Origin: Oscillospiraceae bacterium
GTDB taxonomy: Bacteria > Bacillota > Clostridia > Oscillospirales > Ruminococcaceae
Direction of reading: 5' to 3'
Assembly: GCA_022791315.1 (NCBI GenBank)
Contig: JAAVYW010000039.1
Location: forward strand, 1 to 39,555
Length of the DNA stretch: 39,555 nt
The position numbers were made by a program, and so were the translations under genes. The notes under the pieces are model-generated. The model saw nothing but the letters and a program-made list of their open reading frames with translations, did not search any database and was not told the origin of the DNA. Below are positions 26,181 to 33,510 of the stretch, in pieces (position 1 is the stretch's first letter; every line of letters begins with the position of its first letter).

Positions 26181-26210
26181 ATTGTAGCATTATCCAGGGG
26201 GGAGAGTCAA
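26181..26210 (-). promoter_or_regulatory. promoter of the yicC-to-Uma2 operon
   Basis: Minus strand: TTGACT (26205-26210), 18-nt spacer, TACAAT (26181-26186), each one base off consensus. It precedes yicC by about 140 bp and is the only strong promoter seen for the 18-gene run that follows. Confidence 0.75.
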
Positions 26211-26426
26211 CAAGCACACAAAAATTCCGGGGAAACTTTGTGCAATTTCACGGAGATTTGCCCCGGCGGGGAGGGGGAATGGGGCATCCCCAGTGGGGCG
26301 CTGCTCAAATTTAGGGATTTCACGGCTTTCCAGGCGGGAAAGGCAGCCCTGGCCCGCGGTTCCGCAGCACCGGGAGGGCCTGGCCCATGGCGGCCAGATC
26401 CGCCAAGGCGGGCGGGATTCCCAGAG

Positions 26427-26457
26427 AAAAGGGGCGCGCCGCCGAAGCGACGCGCCC
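26427..26457 (-). terminator. UUCG-capped intrinsic terminator after the DUF362 gene
   Basis: Minus strand: an 11-bp stem (26457-26447 with 26442-26432, one G-U pair) closed by a C(UUCG)G tetraloop, then CTTTTC. It lies 15 bp after the DUF362 stop codon. The rest of the gap to the yicC promoter (26211-26426) shows no gene. Confidence 0.8.
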
Positions 26458-26471
26458 TCCCAGGGGATTTT

Positions 26472-27335
26472 TTACAGTTCCATGAGCTCGTATTCCCGGG
26501 AGCCGATGCCCAGCGCGGCGGCAGCCTCCACGATGAGGACGCCGTTGCGGGACTCGATGCGCTCCAACAGGTGGGCGCGGCCGGGGTCCTTGGAGGCGTA
26601 GACCTTGTCCAGGCAGGCCTGGTCCAGGGCCACAGGGTCCAAGCTGGCCAAGATGCCGATGTCGGCGATGGCCGGGTCCTCTGCTTTGGCGCAGCAGTCG
26701 CAGTCAACGGACATGTTCTTCATCACATTGATGAAGACGATTTTCCCGGCGTAATAGTCCACAATGGACTTGCTGGCGTCGGCCATGGATTCCAGGAAGG
26801 AGTCGTGGTCGGCTGTCCAGATTTTCTCCTCCTCGCCTGCGCCGTGGATATACGCCTTGCCGCGGGCAGAGGCCAGGCCGATGGAGATGTTTTTGAGCGC
26901 GCCGCCGAAGCCGCCCATGGGATGGCCCTTGAAGTGGGAGAGCACCAGCATGGAATCGTAGTTCCCCATGTGGCTGCCCACGTAGTTCTTTTGAATCCGC
27001 TTGCCCTGGGGGATTTCCAGCACGGTTTCCCCCTCCTCGTCCAGGATGTCCACCGGGGCGATGTCCGTCCAGCCGTGGAGCTTCATGGTCTCCCAGTGGG
27101 CCTCGGCCGTGTTGCGCTTGCCGGCATAGGCTGTGTTGCACTCCACAATCGTGCCCTTCACCAGGTCAATCACCGGCTTCATGAAATCGGGGCGCAGGAA
27201 GTTCTGGTTGCCCACCTCGCCGGAGTGGAGCTTGACTGCCACCTTGCCGGGCAGCGCCACCCCCAGTTTCTCATACATCTGAATCATTGCCTCGGGCGTG
27301 ATGGTGCTGGTAAAATAGACCTTTGACTTTCCCAT
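26472..27335 (-). CDS. DUF362 domain protein
   Basis: A 287-residue DUF362 protein. Typical features are KVAVKLHSGEVGN near the N-terminus, the middle HFKGHPMGGFGGALKNISIG, and the C-terminal block DCDCCAKAEDPAIADIGILASLDPVALDQA, quoted in part: CDCC, then GILASLDPVALD. The cysteine trio CDCC could bind a metal, but the separate 2x4Fe-4S ferredoxin domain found in many relatives is missing. The biochemical role of the family is not established. It is probably cytosolic, with no signal peptide. The gene stands alone between its own promoter and a UUCG terminator. Confidence 0.85.
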   Translation of the reverse strand: MGKSKVYFTSTITPEAMIQMYEKLGVALPGKVAVKLHSGEVGNQNFLRPDFMKPVIDLVKGTIVECNTAYAGKRNTAEAHWETMKLHGWTDIAPVDILDEEGETVLEIPQGKRIQKNYVGSHMGNYDSMLVLSHFKGHPMGGFGGALKNISIGLASARGKAYIHGAGEEEKIWTADHDSFLESMADASKSIVDYYAGKIVFINVMKNMSVDCDCCAKAEDPAIADIGILASLDPVALDQACLDKVYASKDPGRAHLLERIESRNGVLIVEAAAALGIGSREYELMEL

Positions 27336-27414
27336 AGGTTAAAACCGCCTTTCTAAGAAAATGGAATTACAATTGAAAGGGCAGGCTCCCCCGTGTTTGC
27401 CTGCTCCCGTTTTT

Positions 27415-27443
27415 ATGATAGCACAGTTTGTCCCCCAGCACAA
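27415..27443 (-). promoter_or_regulatory. probable promoter of the DUF362 gene
   Basis: Minus strand: TTGTGC (27438-27443), 17-nt spacer, TATCAT (27415-27420). The leader that follows contains a hairpin GCAGGC/GCCTGC (27382-27405) about 50 bp before the start codon. Confidence 0.45.
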
Positions 27444-27646
27444 CCGGATTTTGACGAAAGGCTGCTAAAGTTTCCCTCCCTTTTTTGGGAAAAGGGACGG
27501 AATCCCCCAGGGGCACCCCGCCCAGGGCACAACGGGGCGCGGGGGATGCCCCCGCAAAAACAGGCGCGAACCCGATGAGCGCCGCCTGCGCCCCGGCATC
27601 CCAATTCCTCCCGGCAAAATATTTTCCAAAACACAACAAATATCTC
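27444..27646. other. intergenic stretch without a gene, DUF362 to marR
   Basis: About 200 bp between divergent promoters. It has a C-run and G-run with small dyads (TCCCTTTTTTGGGA near 27477-27490, CAGGCG/CGCCTG near 27561-27588), then turns AT-rich before the marR promoter. Overlapping minus-strand readings of 60-90 codons exist but have no ribosome site or recognisable content. Confidence 0.4.
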
Positions 27647-27675
27647 TTGACAAGTGTTTCGGAATGTGCTAAAAT
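27647..27675 (+). promoter_or_regulatory. promoter of the marR-ABC exporter operon
   Basis: TTGACA (27647-27652), 17-nt spacer, TAAAAT (27670-27675), 50 bp ahead of the MarR start. The operator at 27691-27707 lies just downstream of the expected transcription start. Confidence 0.8.
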
Positions 27676-27690
27676 TGCGTCATTAAATAA

Positions 27691-27707
27691 ATAGGTTGCC
27701 TACCTAT
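27691..27707. promoter_or_regulatory. putative MarR operator
   Basis: ATAGGTTGCCTACCTAT is a perfect inverted repeat: 6-bp arms ATAGGT/ACCTAT with a 5-bp centre. Placed about 10 bp after the expected start of transcription, it would let a bound MarR dimer block the operon, including its own gene. The 17-bp length fits MarR sites. Confidence 0.6.
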
Positions 27708-27724
27708 CGAAAGGAGGAAATCCC

Positions 27725-28189
27725 GTGAGGCCCGCTTTTGATGAGACGTTAAGCGGCCGGCTCATCGGCTCTTTTTTCCGGTTCCTGCACACGCCCTGGC
27801 ACATGGTGCCCGCCCCCGGCCTCTCCCGCATGGAGACCGGCGTGCTGCTCACCGTGCACCACGCGGAGGTGCACGGAAAGGTGTGCCGGGTATCCACCCT
27901 GTCCCGCAAGATGCACATCGCCTCCCCCACCGTGACCCAGCACATTGCCAATCTGGAGCGGCGGGGCTTAGTGTCCAAGACCCCGGACGAAAGGGATAAA
28001 CGGGCCGCCAATCTGGCCCTCACCCCCCTGGGGATGCAGATGCTGGAGCAGCACCGCGCCCGCATGGATCAAAACATCGACGAGCTGGTGGCCTGCCTGA
28101 CCCCGGAGGAGGCCGAGCATCTGGTGGCCCTGATGAACAAGACCTGTGATTTTTTCGATGCCAAGAAAAAGGCCGAGGACGACTGGTGA
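27725..28189 (+). CDS. MarR family transcriptional regulator
   Basis: A 154-residue winged-helix regulator. The DNA-binding core (about 55-110) has VSTLSRKMHIASPTVTQHI as helix-turn-helix, then LERRGLVSKTPDERDKRAANLALTP-type wing with the DERDKR motif; flanking helices form the dimer. MarR proteins usually repress neighbouring drug-export genes and release DNA when a small molecule binds. Two ABC exporter genes follow 49 bp downstream, and a perfect dyad lies between promoter and gene, so autoregulation of an inducible exporter operon is the likely job. GTG start with AAAGGAGG at 7 nt. Confidence 0.92.
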   Translation: MRPAFDETLSGRLIGSFFRFLHTPWHMVPAPGLSRMETGVLLTVHHAEVHGKVCRVSTLSRKMHIASPTVTQHIANLERRGLVSKTPDERDKRAANLALTPLGMQMLEQHRARMDQNIDELVACLTPEEAEHLVALMNKTCDFFDAKKKAEDDW

Positions 28190-28238
28190 GCCTCCCCGCC
28201 CTTTTGCCAAAGTCTATATTGAAAGGAGACGAGGCCCT

Positions 28239-29969
28239 ATGATGAAACTCATGGCCAAACTCAAACCCTATTGGAAGCTGGTGGCGCTCTCCATCCTCAT
28301 GCTCTCGGTGCAGTCCATCTGCAACCTGATGCTGCCCAACCTGATGTCCAGCATTGTCAACGACGGCGTGGAGACGGGGGCCACCCAGGTCATCCTGCAA
28401 ATCGGCGTGATGATGCTGGGGGTGGCGCTGCTCTCGGCAGGGGCCGACGCCTGCGCCAACTACTTTTCCTCTAAGGCGGCCATGTCCTTTGGCCGGGATT
28501 TGCGATCCATCACCTTCCGCAAAATCACCGGCTACTCCCTCCACGAGGCGGACAAAATCGGCACCGCCTCCCTTATCACCCGCTCCACCAACGACATCTT
28601 GCAGATGCAGAACATGATTCAAATGCAGATGCGGATGATTGTGAACATCCCGCTCCAGATGATTGGCGGTATTGTCATGGCTATCTCCAAGGACCCCGCC
28701 CTCTCCCTGGTGGTGGCGGCCGCCATGCCCATCCTGGCCGTGGTGGTGGTGTGCAACATCCGCTGGGTGTCGCCCCTCTTCAGCGTGATGCAAAAGCGGC
28801 TGGACGCCGTGAACCGGGTGCTGCGGGAAAACCTCTCGGGTATCCGGGTCATCCGGGCCTTTAACCGGATTACCCAGGAGAGCAAGCGCTTTAACGACGC
28901 CAACAAGGAGCTCACCGACACCTCCCTGAGCGCCTTCCGCCGCATGGCCTCCATGATGCCCCTCACCATGCTGGTGATGAACGCCGCCATTCTCGCCATC
29001 CTGTGGTTCGGCAACATCCGGGTCTCGGGGGGCGCCATGACCACCGGCGACCTGATGGCCTTTATCCAGTATGTGAGCCAAATCCTCATGTCGGTGATTA
29101 TGGCCTCCTTTATGCTCAACATGATTCCCCGCGCCATGGCCTCGGCCCGCCGCATCGTGGAGGTGTGGGACATGGAGCCCGAGGTGCTGGACCCAGAGAC
29201 CCCCAAGCTGCCGCAAAAGGGTGTGCAGGGTTCCGTGAAATTTGAAAACGTCTCCTTCCAGTATCCCGGTGCGGAGCGGCCCATCCTGGAAAACCTCTCC
29301 TTTGAGGCCAACCCCGGGGAGACGGTGGCCATTATCGGCGGCACCGGCTCGGGCAAATCCACCCTCATCTCCCTCATCCCCCGCTTCTACGACGTGAGCA
29401 CGGGCCGCATCACGGTGGACGGGGTGGACGTGCGCCAGATGGACCAGCACGACCTGCGAAACCGCATTGGCTATGTGCCCCAGAAGGCGCTGCTCTTCAC
29501 CGGCTCCATCTGCGACAACATCCGCTACGGCAAAAAGGACGCCACGGAGGAGGAAATCCGCGCCGCGGCGGACATCGCCCAGGCCACCTCCTTTATCGAG
29601 AACATGGAGGACGGCTTTGACTCCTACCTGTCCCAGGACGCCACCAACGTCTCCGGCGGGCAGAAGCAGCGGCTCTCCATTGCCCGCGCCGTGGTAAGGC
29701 GGCCGGAAATCTACATCTTTGACGACAGCTTCTCCGCCCTGGACTTCAAGACCGACGCCGCCCTGCGGGAGGCCTTAAAGCCTGTGACCCGGGAATCCAC
29801 CGTGCTCATTGTGGCCCAGCGGGTGAGCACCGTGATGAACGCCGACCGCATCCTGGTGCTGGACGAGGGCAAAATTGTGGGGCTTGGCACCCACAAGGAG
29901 CTGATGAAGGACTGCGAGGTCTACCGGGAAATCGTGGCCTCCCAGCTGAGAGAGGAGGAGATTGCATGA
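28239..29969 (+). CDS. heterodimeric ABC exporter, subunit with degenerate ATPase site
   Basis: A 576-residue half-exporter, membrane domain about 15-310 and ATPase domain about 330-570. Walker A GGTGSGKST (near 368), signature VSGGQKQRL. The Walker B end reads IFDDSFSALDF, with Asp where the catalytic Glu should be, and the H-loop position reads VAQR, with Gln for His. These changes mark the non-catalytic half in heterodimeric exporters such as TM287/288 and BmrCD. The partner gene overlaps by four bases (ATGA). A drug or peptide exporter under MarR control is the likely role. I start at the ATG at 28239 with AAAGGAG upstream; a longer in-frame reading overlaps marR and has no ribosome site. 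Confidence 0.92.
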   Translation: MMKLMAKLKPYWKLVALSILMLSVQSICNLMLPNLMSSIVNDGVETGATQVILQIGVMMLGVALLSAGADACANYFSSKAAMSFGRDLRSITFRKITGYSLHEADKIGTASLITRSTNDILQMQNMIQMQMRMIVNIPLQMIGGIVMAISKDPALSLVVAAAMPILAVVVVCNIRWVSPLFSVMQKRLDAVNRVLRENLSGIRVIRAFNRITQESKRFNDANKELTDTSLSAFRRMASMMPLTMLVMNAAILAILWFGNIRVSGGAMTTGDLMAFIQYVSQILMSVIMASFMLNMIPRAMASARRIVEVWDMEPEVLDPETPKLPQKGVQGSVKFENVSFQYPGAERPILENLSFEANPGETVAIIGGTGSGKSTLISLIPRFYDVSTGRITVDGVDVRQMDQHDLRNRIGYVPQKALLFTGSICDNIRYGKKDATEEEIRAAADIAQATSFIENMEDGFDSYLSQDATNVSGGQKQRLSIARAVVRRPEIYIFDDSFSALDFKTDAALREALKPVTRESTVLIVAQRVSTVMNADRILVLDEGKIVGLGTHKELMKDCEVYREIVASQLREEEIA

Positions 29970-31897
29970 GCATTTCGGAGAAAAAGAAAAAGCTGCCGGA
30001 GGACTTGGAACTGGCAGAGCAGAAATACAAGAGCAAGGGCCCGGTGCAGAACCGCCGGGGCGGCCCTGGCGGCAGGGGGCACGGCCCAGGGGGCCCCCCT
30101 GGCATGGGGGGAATGCCCGCGGAAAAGGCCAAGGACTTTAAGGGCACCCTCTCCAAGGTGCTCAAGTACATTGGGCAGTTCAAGTGGCCGCTGGTGCTGG
30201 TGACAATGCTGTCGGTACTCAGCTCGGTGTTCAACATCCTGGCCCCCAAGGTGCAGGGCAACGCCATCACAGTCATCGAGCTTGGCTACCGTTCGGGCCA
30301 GGTGGACGGGGGGGCGCTGCTGCGGGTGCTGCTGCTGCTGGCAGGCATCTACCTGCTCACCTCCGGCTTTGGGTTTGTGCAGCAGTGGACAGTGACAAGC
30401 GTTTCCCAGCGGATGGTGTTCCGGCTGCGGAAGGACATTGAGGCAAAGCTGTCAAAGCTGCCCCTGCGCTACTTTGACTCCCAGACCCACGGCGAAATCC
30501 TTTCCCGTGTGACAAACGATGTGGACACGGTGTCAAACACCCTCCAGCAGTGCGTCACCCAGATTATCTCGGCCGCCATCACCCTGGTGGGCGTGCTGGC
30601 GATGATGCTCTATTTGAGCCCGGTGCTCACCGGCATTTCCCTGTGCATCATCCCCTTCTACCTGCTGGTTATCTACGTCATCGCCCCCCGCTCCCAGCGG
30701 TACTTCATCGGTCAGGCCAGGGCACTGGGAGACCTGAACGGCCACGTGGAGGAGATGTATACCGGCCACAAAATCGTCAAGGCCTTTGGGCACGAAGAGG
30801 ATTCCATCCGGGAATACGAGGAAATCAACGAGCGCTACTACACCTATTCCCGCAAGGCCCAGGTGATTTCCGGCATGATTATGCCCTGTATGATGTTCTT
30901 AGGCAACCTGGGCTATGTGCTGATGGCGGTGGCCGGTGGGTTCTTCGTGGCAACGGGGCGGTTCCTCCTGGGCGATATGCAGGCGTTCTTGCAGTATATC
31001 CGCTCCTTTAACCAGCCCATCAACCAGCTCTCCAGCATTGCCAACACGCTGCAATCCACCATTGCCTCGGCGGAGCGCATCTTTGAGATTTTGGAGCAGC
31101 CCGAGGAAGTGGCGGAGGCCCAGAGCCCCAAACGGCTGGCAAACCCCCAGGGCGCTGTCTCCTTCGACCACATCGAGTTCGGCTACACCCCGGACAATAT
31201 CCTGATTCACGACATGAACATCCAGGTGCAGCCTGGCCAGACCGTGGCAATCGTGGGCCCCACCGGGGCGGGCAAGACCACCCTGGTAAACCTGCTGATG
31301 CGGTTCTATGACGTGAGCAAGGGCTCCATCTCGGTGGACGGGGTGGATATCCGGGATATGACCCGCAGCGACCTGCGCTCCCTCTTTGGCATGGTGCTCC
31401 AGGACACCTGGCTCTTCACCGGCACTATCCGGGACAACATCGCCTACGGCCGGCCCAAGGCCAGCGACGAGGAGGTGATTGCAGCTGCCAAGGCCGCCCG
31501 CGCCGACCACTTTATCCGCACCCTCTACGAGGGCTACCAGACCGTGCTGAACGAGGAGGGCACCAGCATTTCCCAGGGCCAGCGGCAGCTGCTTACCATC
31601 GCCCGCGCCTTCCTGGCCGACCCGGCCATCTTGATTCTCGACGAGGCCACCTCCTCGGTGGACACCCGTACCGAAATCCTAATCCAGAAGGCCATGGAGG
31701 CCCTGATGAAAGGCCGCACCAGCTTTGTGATTGCCCACCGCCTCTCCACCATCCGGGACGCGGATTTAATCCTGGTGATGAACCACGGCGATATCGTGGA
31801 GCAGGGCACCCACGACCAGCTCATGGAAAAACAGGGCTTCTACTACGATTTGTACAACAGCCAATTCTCCGGGAACACCGAAGAGGCGGCGAGCTAG
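29966..31897 (+). CDS. heterodimeric ABC exporter, catalytic subunit
   Basis: A 643-residue half-exporter, longer than its partner because of an N-terminal extension of about 55 residues: charged (SEKKKKLPEDLELAEQK) and then Gly/Pro-rich (GGRGHGPGGPPGMGG), probably flexible and cytosolic. Membrane domain about 70-365; ATPase domain about 390-635 with Walker A GPTGAGKTT (near 431), signature ISQGQRQLL, Walker B ILILDEATSSVD with the catalytic Glu, and H-loop IAHRLST. The signature SQGQ form is common in this partner type. It would supply the active ATPase residues that the upstream subunit lacks. Confidence 0.92.
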   Translation: MSISEKKKKLPEDLELAEQKYKSKGPVQNRRGGPGGRGHGPGGPPGMGGMPAEKAKDFKGTLSKVLKYIGQFKWPLVLVTMLSVLSSVFNILAPKVQGNAITVIELGYRSGQVDGGALLRVLLLLAGIYLLTSGFGFVQQWTVTSVSQRMVFRLRKDIEAKLSKLPLRYFDSQTHGEILSRVTNDVDTVSNTLQQCVTQIISAAITLVGVLAMMLYLSPVLTGISLCIIPFYLLVIYVIAPRSQRYFIGQARALGDLNGHVEEMYTGHKIVKAFGHEEDSIREYEEINERYYTYSRKAQVISGMIMPCMMFLGNLGYVLMAVAGGFFVATGRFLLGDMQAFLQYIRSFNQPINQLSSIANTLQSTIASAERIFEILEQPEEVAEAQSPKRLANPQGAVSFDHIEFGYTPDNILIHDMNIQVQPGQTVAIVGPTGAGKTTLVNLLMRFYDVSKGSISVDGVDIRDMTRSDLRSLFGMVLQDTWLFTGTIRDNIAYGRPKASDEEVIAAAKAARADHFIRTLYEGYQTVLNEEGTSISQGQRQLLTIARAFLADPAILILDEATSSVDTRTEILIQKAMEALMKGRTSFVIAHRLSTIRDADLILVMNHGDIVEQGTHDQLMEKQGFYYDLYNSQFSGNTEEAAS

Positions 31898-31909
31898 AGG
31901 CGCCGCAGG

Positions 31910-31955
31910 CGCAAAGACGAGGGGGAAGGCTTAAGCCTTCCCCCTCGTCTTTGCG
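31910..31955 (+). terminator. 46-bp perfect palindrome ending the ABC operon
   Basis: Arms 31910-31932 and 31933-31955 are exact reverse complements with no spacer, 12 bp after the exporter stop codon. As RNA it forms a very long stem whose top bases must open as a loop; the right arm ends CGTCTTTGCG followed by GGTTT, so the U-tract is weak. It most likely terminates or protects the exporter mRNA. Confidence 0.7.
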
Positions 31956-31963
31956 GGTTTCGG

Positions 31964-31993
31964 TTGATTTCTGTGGATTCCCATGCTTATAGT
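31964..31993 (+). promoter_or_regulatory. weak promoter candidate for the lipoprotein pseudogene
   Basis: TTGATT (31964-31969), 18-nt spacer, TATAGT (31988-31993), 68 bp ahead of the pseudogene ATG. Confidence 0.3.
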
Positions 31994-32060
31994 ACAGATA
32001 GGCAATGTATGATATTAAAGAATGCCAGAAGCTCACAAACCGGAATATACGGAGGCACTT

Positions 32061-32489
32061 ATGAGAAAAATTTGTATTCTTTAGTATTGCGCTTATCAGT
32101 ATGATAGCCCTAACGTCCTGTAAAAGCACCTCAGATGGGGTAAAAATCGAGATGCAGTTAAATGGAAACTATGATGATACAGAGCCGTTTGTCCATGAAA
32201 AGTTCTTTTATGTGTCAAAAGATTTAGAAACCTTAACCGCAAAATGCGAATTAGAAACGGATGGCGAAAGAGGGGTTTTAGAAGTCAAAGACAATAAGAC
32301 GGACGAGGTTTTCTGGAGTAATAGCTGGGATGGGGCAGTTGAATTGACTCCCTTTTCCGTTTCGCTGGACAATCTAAAAAAGATGCGGAATATGTGGTCT
32401 GTTTTACAGGGACAGGAATAGAAAATGCAGCAATAGAAATTGGCTTTGAAAATGCCTGCGTTCAGGAACGTGAAAAACTGCTCAAATAG
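32061..32489 (+). pseudogene. small lipoprotein gene broken by two frameshifts
   Basis: ATG at 32061 (GGAGG at 5 nt) opens MRKICIL, then hits a TAG at 32082. Removing one T from the run at 32080-32082 restores a lipoprotein signal peptide, SIALISMIALTSC, with lipobox Cys, and a body of about 95 residues. A second break lies at a six-A run (32376-32381); one extra A restores KKDAEYVVCFTGTG through to EREKLLK and a TAG at 32487. The restored protein would have about 140 residues. I recognise no family. The region is clearly more AT-rich than its neighbours, pointing to foreign origin. Both breaks are in homopolymers, so decay, phase variation and assembly error all remain possible. Confidence 0.65.
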
Positions 32490-32528
32490 CTTCCCGCAGC
32501 ACAAAAGATAGAAGGGATTGAAAATCGC

Positions 32529-32557
32529 TTGCGCTTCTCCCTCTGTTGTGCTACAAT
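32529..32557 (+). promoter_or_regulatory. possible promoter of the C26 peptidase-like gene
   Basis: TTGCGC (32529-32534), 17-nt spacer, TACAAT (32552-32557). The -35 is weak (TTG only), the -10 close to consensus. The expected RNA start falls at the base of the terminator hairpin below. Confidence 0.4.
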
Positions 32558-32558
32558 C

Positions 32559-32601
32559 AAACAGGACAAAGGAGTTCACAGAATTCCCCTGTCCTGTTTT
32601 T
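32559..32601 (+). terminator. intrinsic terminator or attenuator ahead of the C26 gene
   Basis: Stem AAACAGGACA (32559-32568) with TGTCCTGTTT (32590-32599), then TT, giving five Ts in all at 32597-32601; the loop is 21 nt. It could end the lipoprotein transcript, or, since a promoter candidate lies directly upstream, attenuate the gene at 32627. Confidence 0.6.
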
Positions 32602-32626
32602 ATTTGCGGATAAAGGAGAGCTGACG

Positions 32627-33328
32627 ATGAAAAAGCCATTGATTGGCCTTGTGCCCCTAGTGGACGAGGGGCGGGAGAGCTACTGGATGCTGCCGGGCTA
32701 CATGACCGGCGTGGAGCAGGCGGGGGGCGTGCCGGTGATGCTGCCGCTCACCTCCGACAGGGAGGCGCTGCGCAGGCTGGCCGAGGGGCTGGACGGCTTC
32801 CTCCTCACCGGGGGGCACGATGTCTCCCCGGCGGTATACGGCGCGCCGGTGTCGCCCCTGTGCGGCGCCTGCTGCCCTGGGCGGGACGCCATGGAGGGGC
32901 TCCTGCTGCGGCTGGCGCTGGAAAAGGACAAGCCCGTTTTGGGCATCTGCCGGGGCATCCAATTCCTCAACGCCGCCTTAGGGGGCACGCTCTACCAGGA
33001 CCTGCCCGCAGAACGCCCCTCGGAGGTGGTTCACCACCAAGAGCCGCCCTACGACCAGCCCAGCCACCCGGTGGCCCCGCTGCCCGGCACCCCGCTGGAA
33101 AAGCTGATGGGCGCGGGCGCGCTGCCGGTGAACAGCTGCCACCACCAGGGGCTCAAAGACCTGGCCCCCGGCCTCTCCCCCATGGCAACGGCTGAGGACG
33201 GGCTGGTGGAGGCGGTGTGGATGCCTGGCGCCAGGTTTGTGTGGGCGGTGCAGTGGCACCCGGAGTTCGCCTTCCGCACCGAGGCCAGCAGGCGGATTTT
33301 TGGGACATTTGTGGCGGCGTGTGAATAG
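32627..33328 (+). CDS. class-I glutamine amidotransferase-like hydrolase (peptidase C26, PuuD-like)
   Basis: A 233-residue protein of the gamma-glutamyl-gamma-aminobutyrate hydrolase (PuuD/C26) group. The nucleophile Cys108 lies in GICRGIQFLNAALGG; the catalytic His and Glu/Asp lie in VQWHPEF near the C-terminus. Other family marks are LLTGGHDVSPAVYG (near 60), the DCCPGRD-like segment (CCPGRDAME) and VNSCHHQGL. Family members cleave gamma-glutamyl amide bonds, for example in putrescine breakdown; no other polyamine gene is nearby, so the substrate is unknown. ATG with AAAGGAG at 9 nt. It is strongly GC-rich, unlike the AT-rich patch just upstream. No strong terminator follows. Confidence 0.88.
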   Translation: MKKPLIGLVPLVDEGRESYWMLPGYMTGVEQAGGVPVMLPLTSDREALRRLAEGLDGFLLTGGHDVSPAVYGAPVSPLCGACCPGRDAMEGLLLRLALEKDKPVLGICRGIQFLNAALGGTLYQDLPAERPSEVVHHQEPPYDQPSHPVAPLPGTPLEKLMGAGALPVNSCHHQGLKDLAPGLSPMATAEDGLVEAVWMPGARFVWAVQWHPEFAFRTEASRRIFGTFVAACE

Positions 33329-33510
33329 GGAATCCCCCATTTTCGGAGGAGGCCGTTTGCAGCTGCCATTACAAAGGCCTGGGCTGCTATGGTGAGAGAA
33401 GTTGTGCCGCCAGGTACCGGCCGGCGAATGGCCGGCTTTGCATCCGCCTGCAAGGGGCCGGACAGCTTGACCGTTTCCCGGTCCGGTTCCCCGCGGGGAG
33501 ACAAGGGGGG

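Noticed and set aside
27367-27653. Minus-strand ORFs of 62-90 codons in the DUF362-marR gap
   Set aside because: Overlapping readings in GC-rich non-coding DNA with no ribosome site; one crosses the DUF362 promoter.
28020-29450. 476-codon His-rich minus-strand ORF opposite marR and the ABC gene
   Set aside because: Its His/Gly/Asp richness comes from the reverse complement of GC-rich ABC codons.
33329-33510. Terminator between the C26 and nucleotidyltransferase genes
   Set aside because: GCCGGC and CCGG dyads are present but lack a U-tract on either strand.
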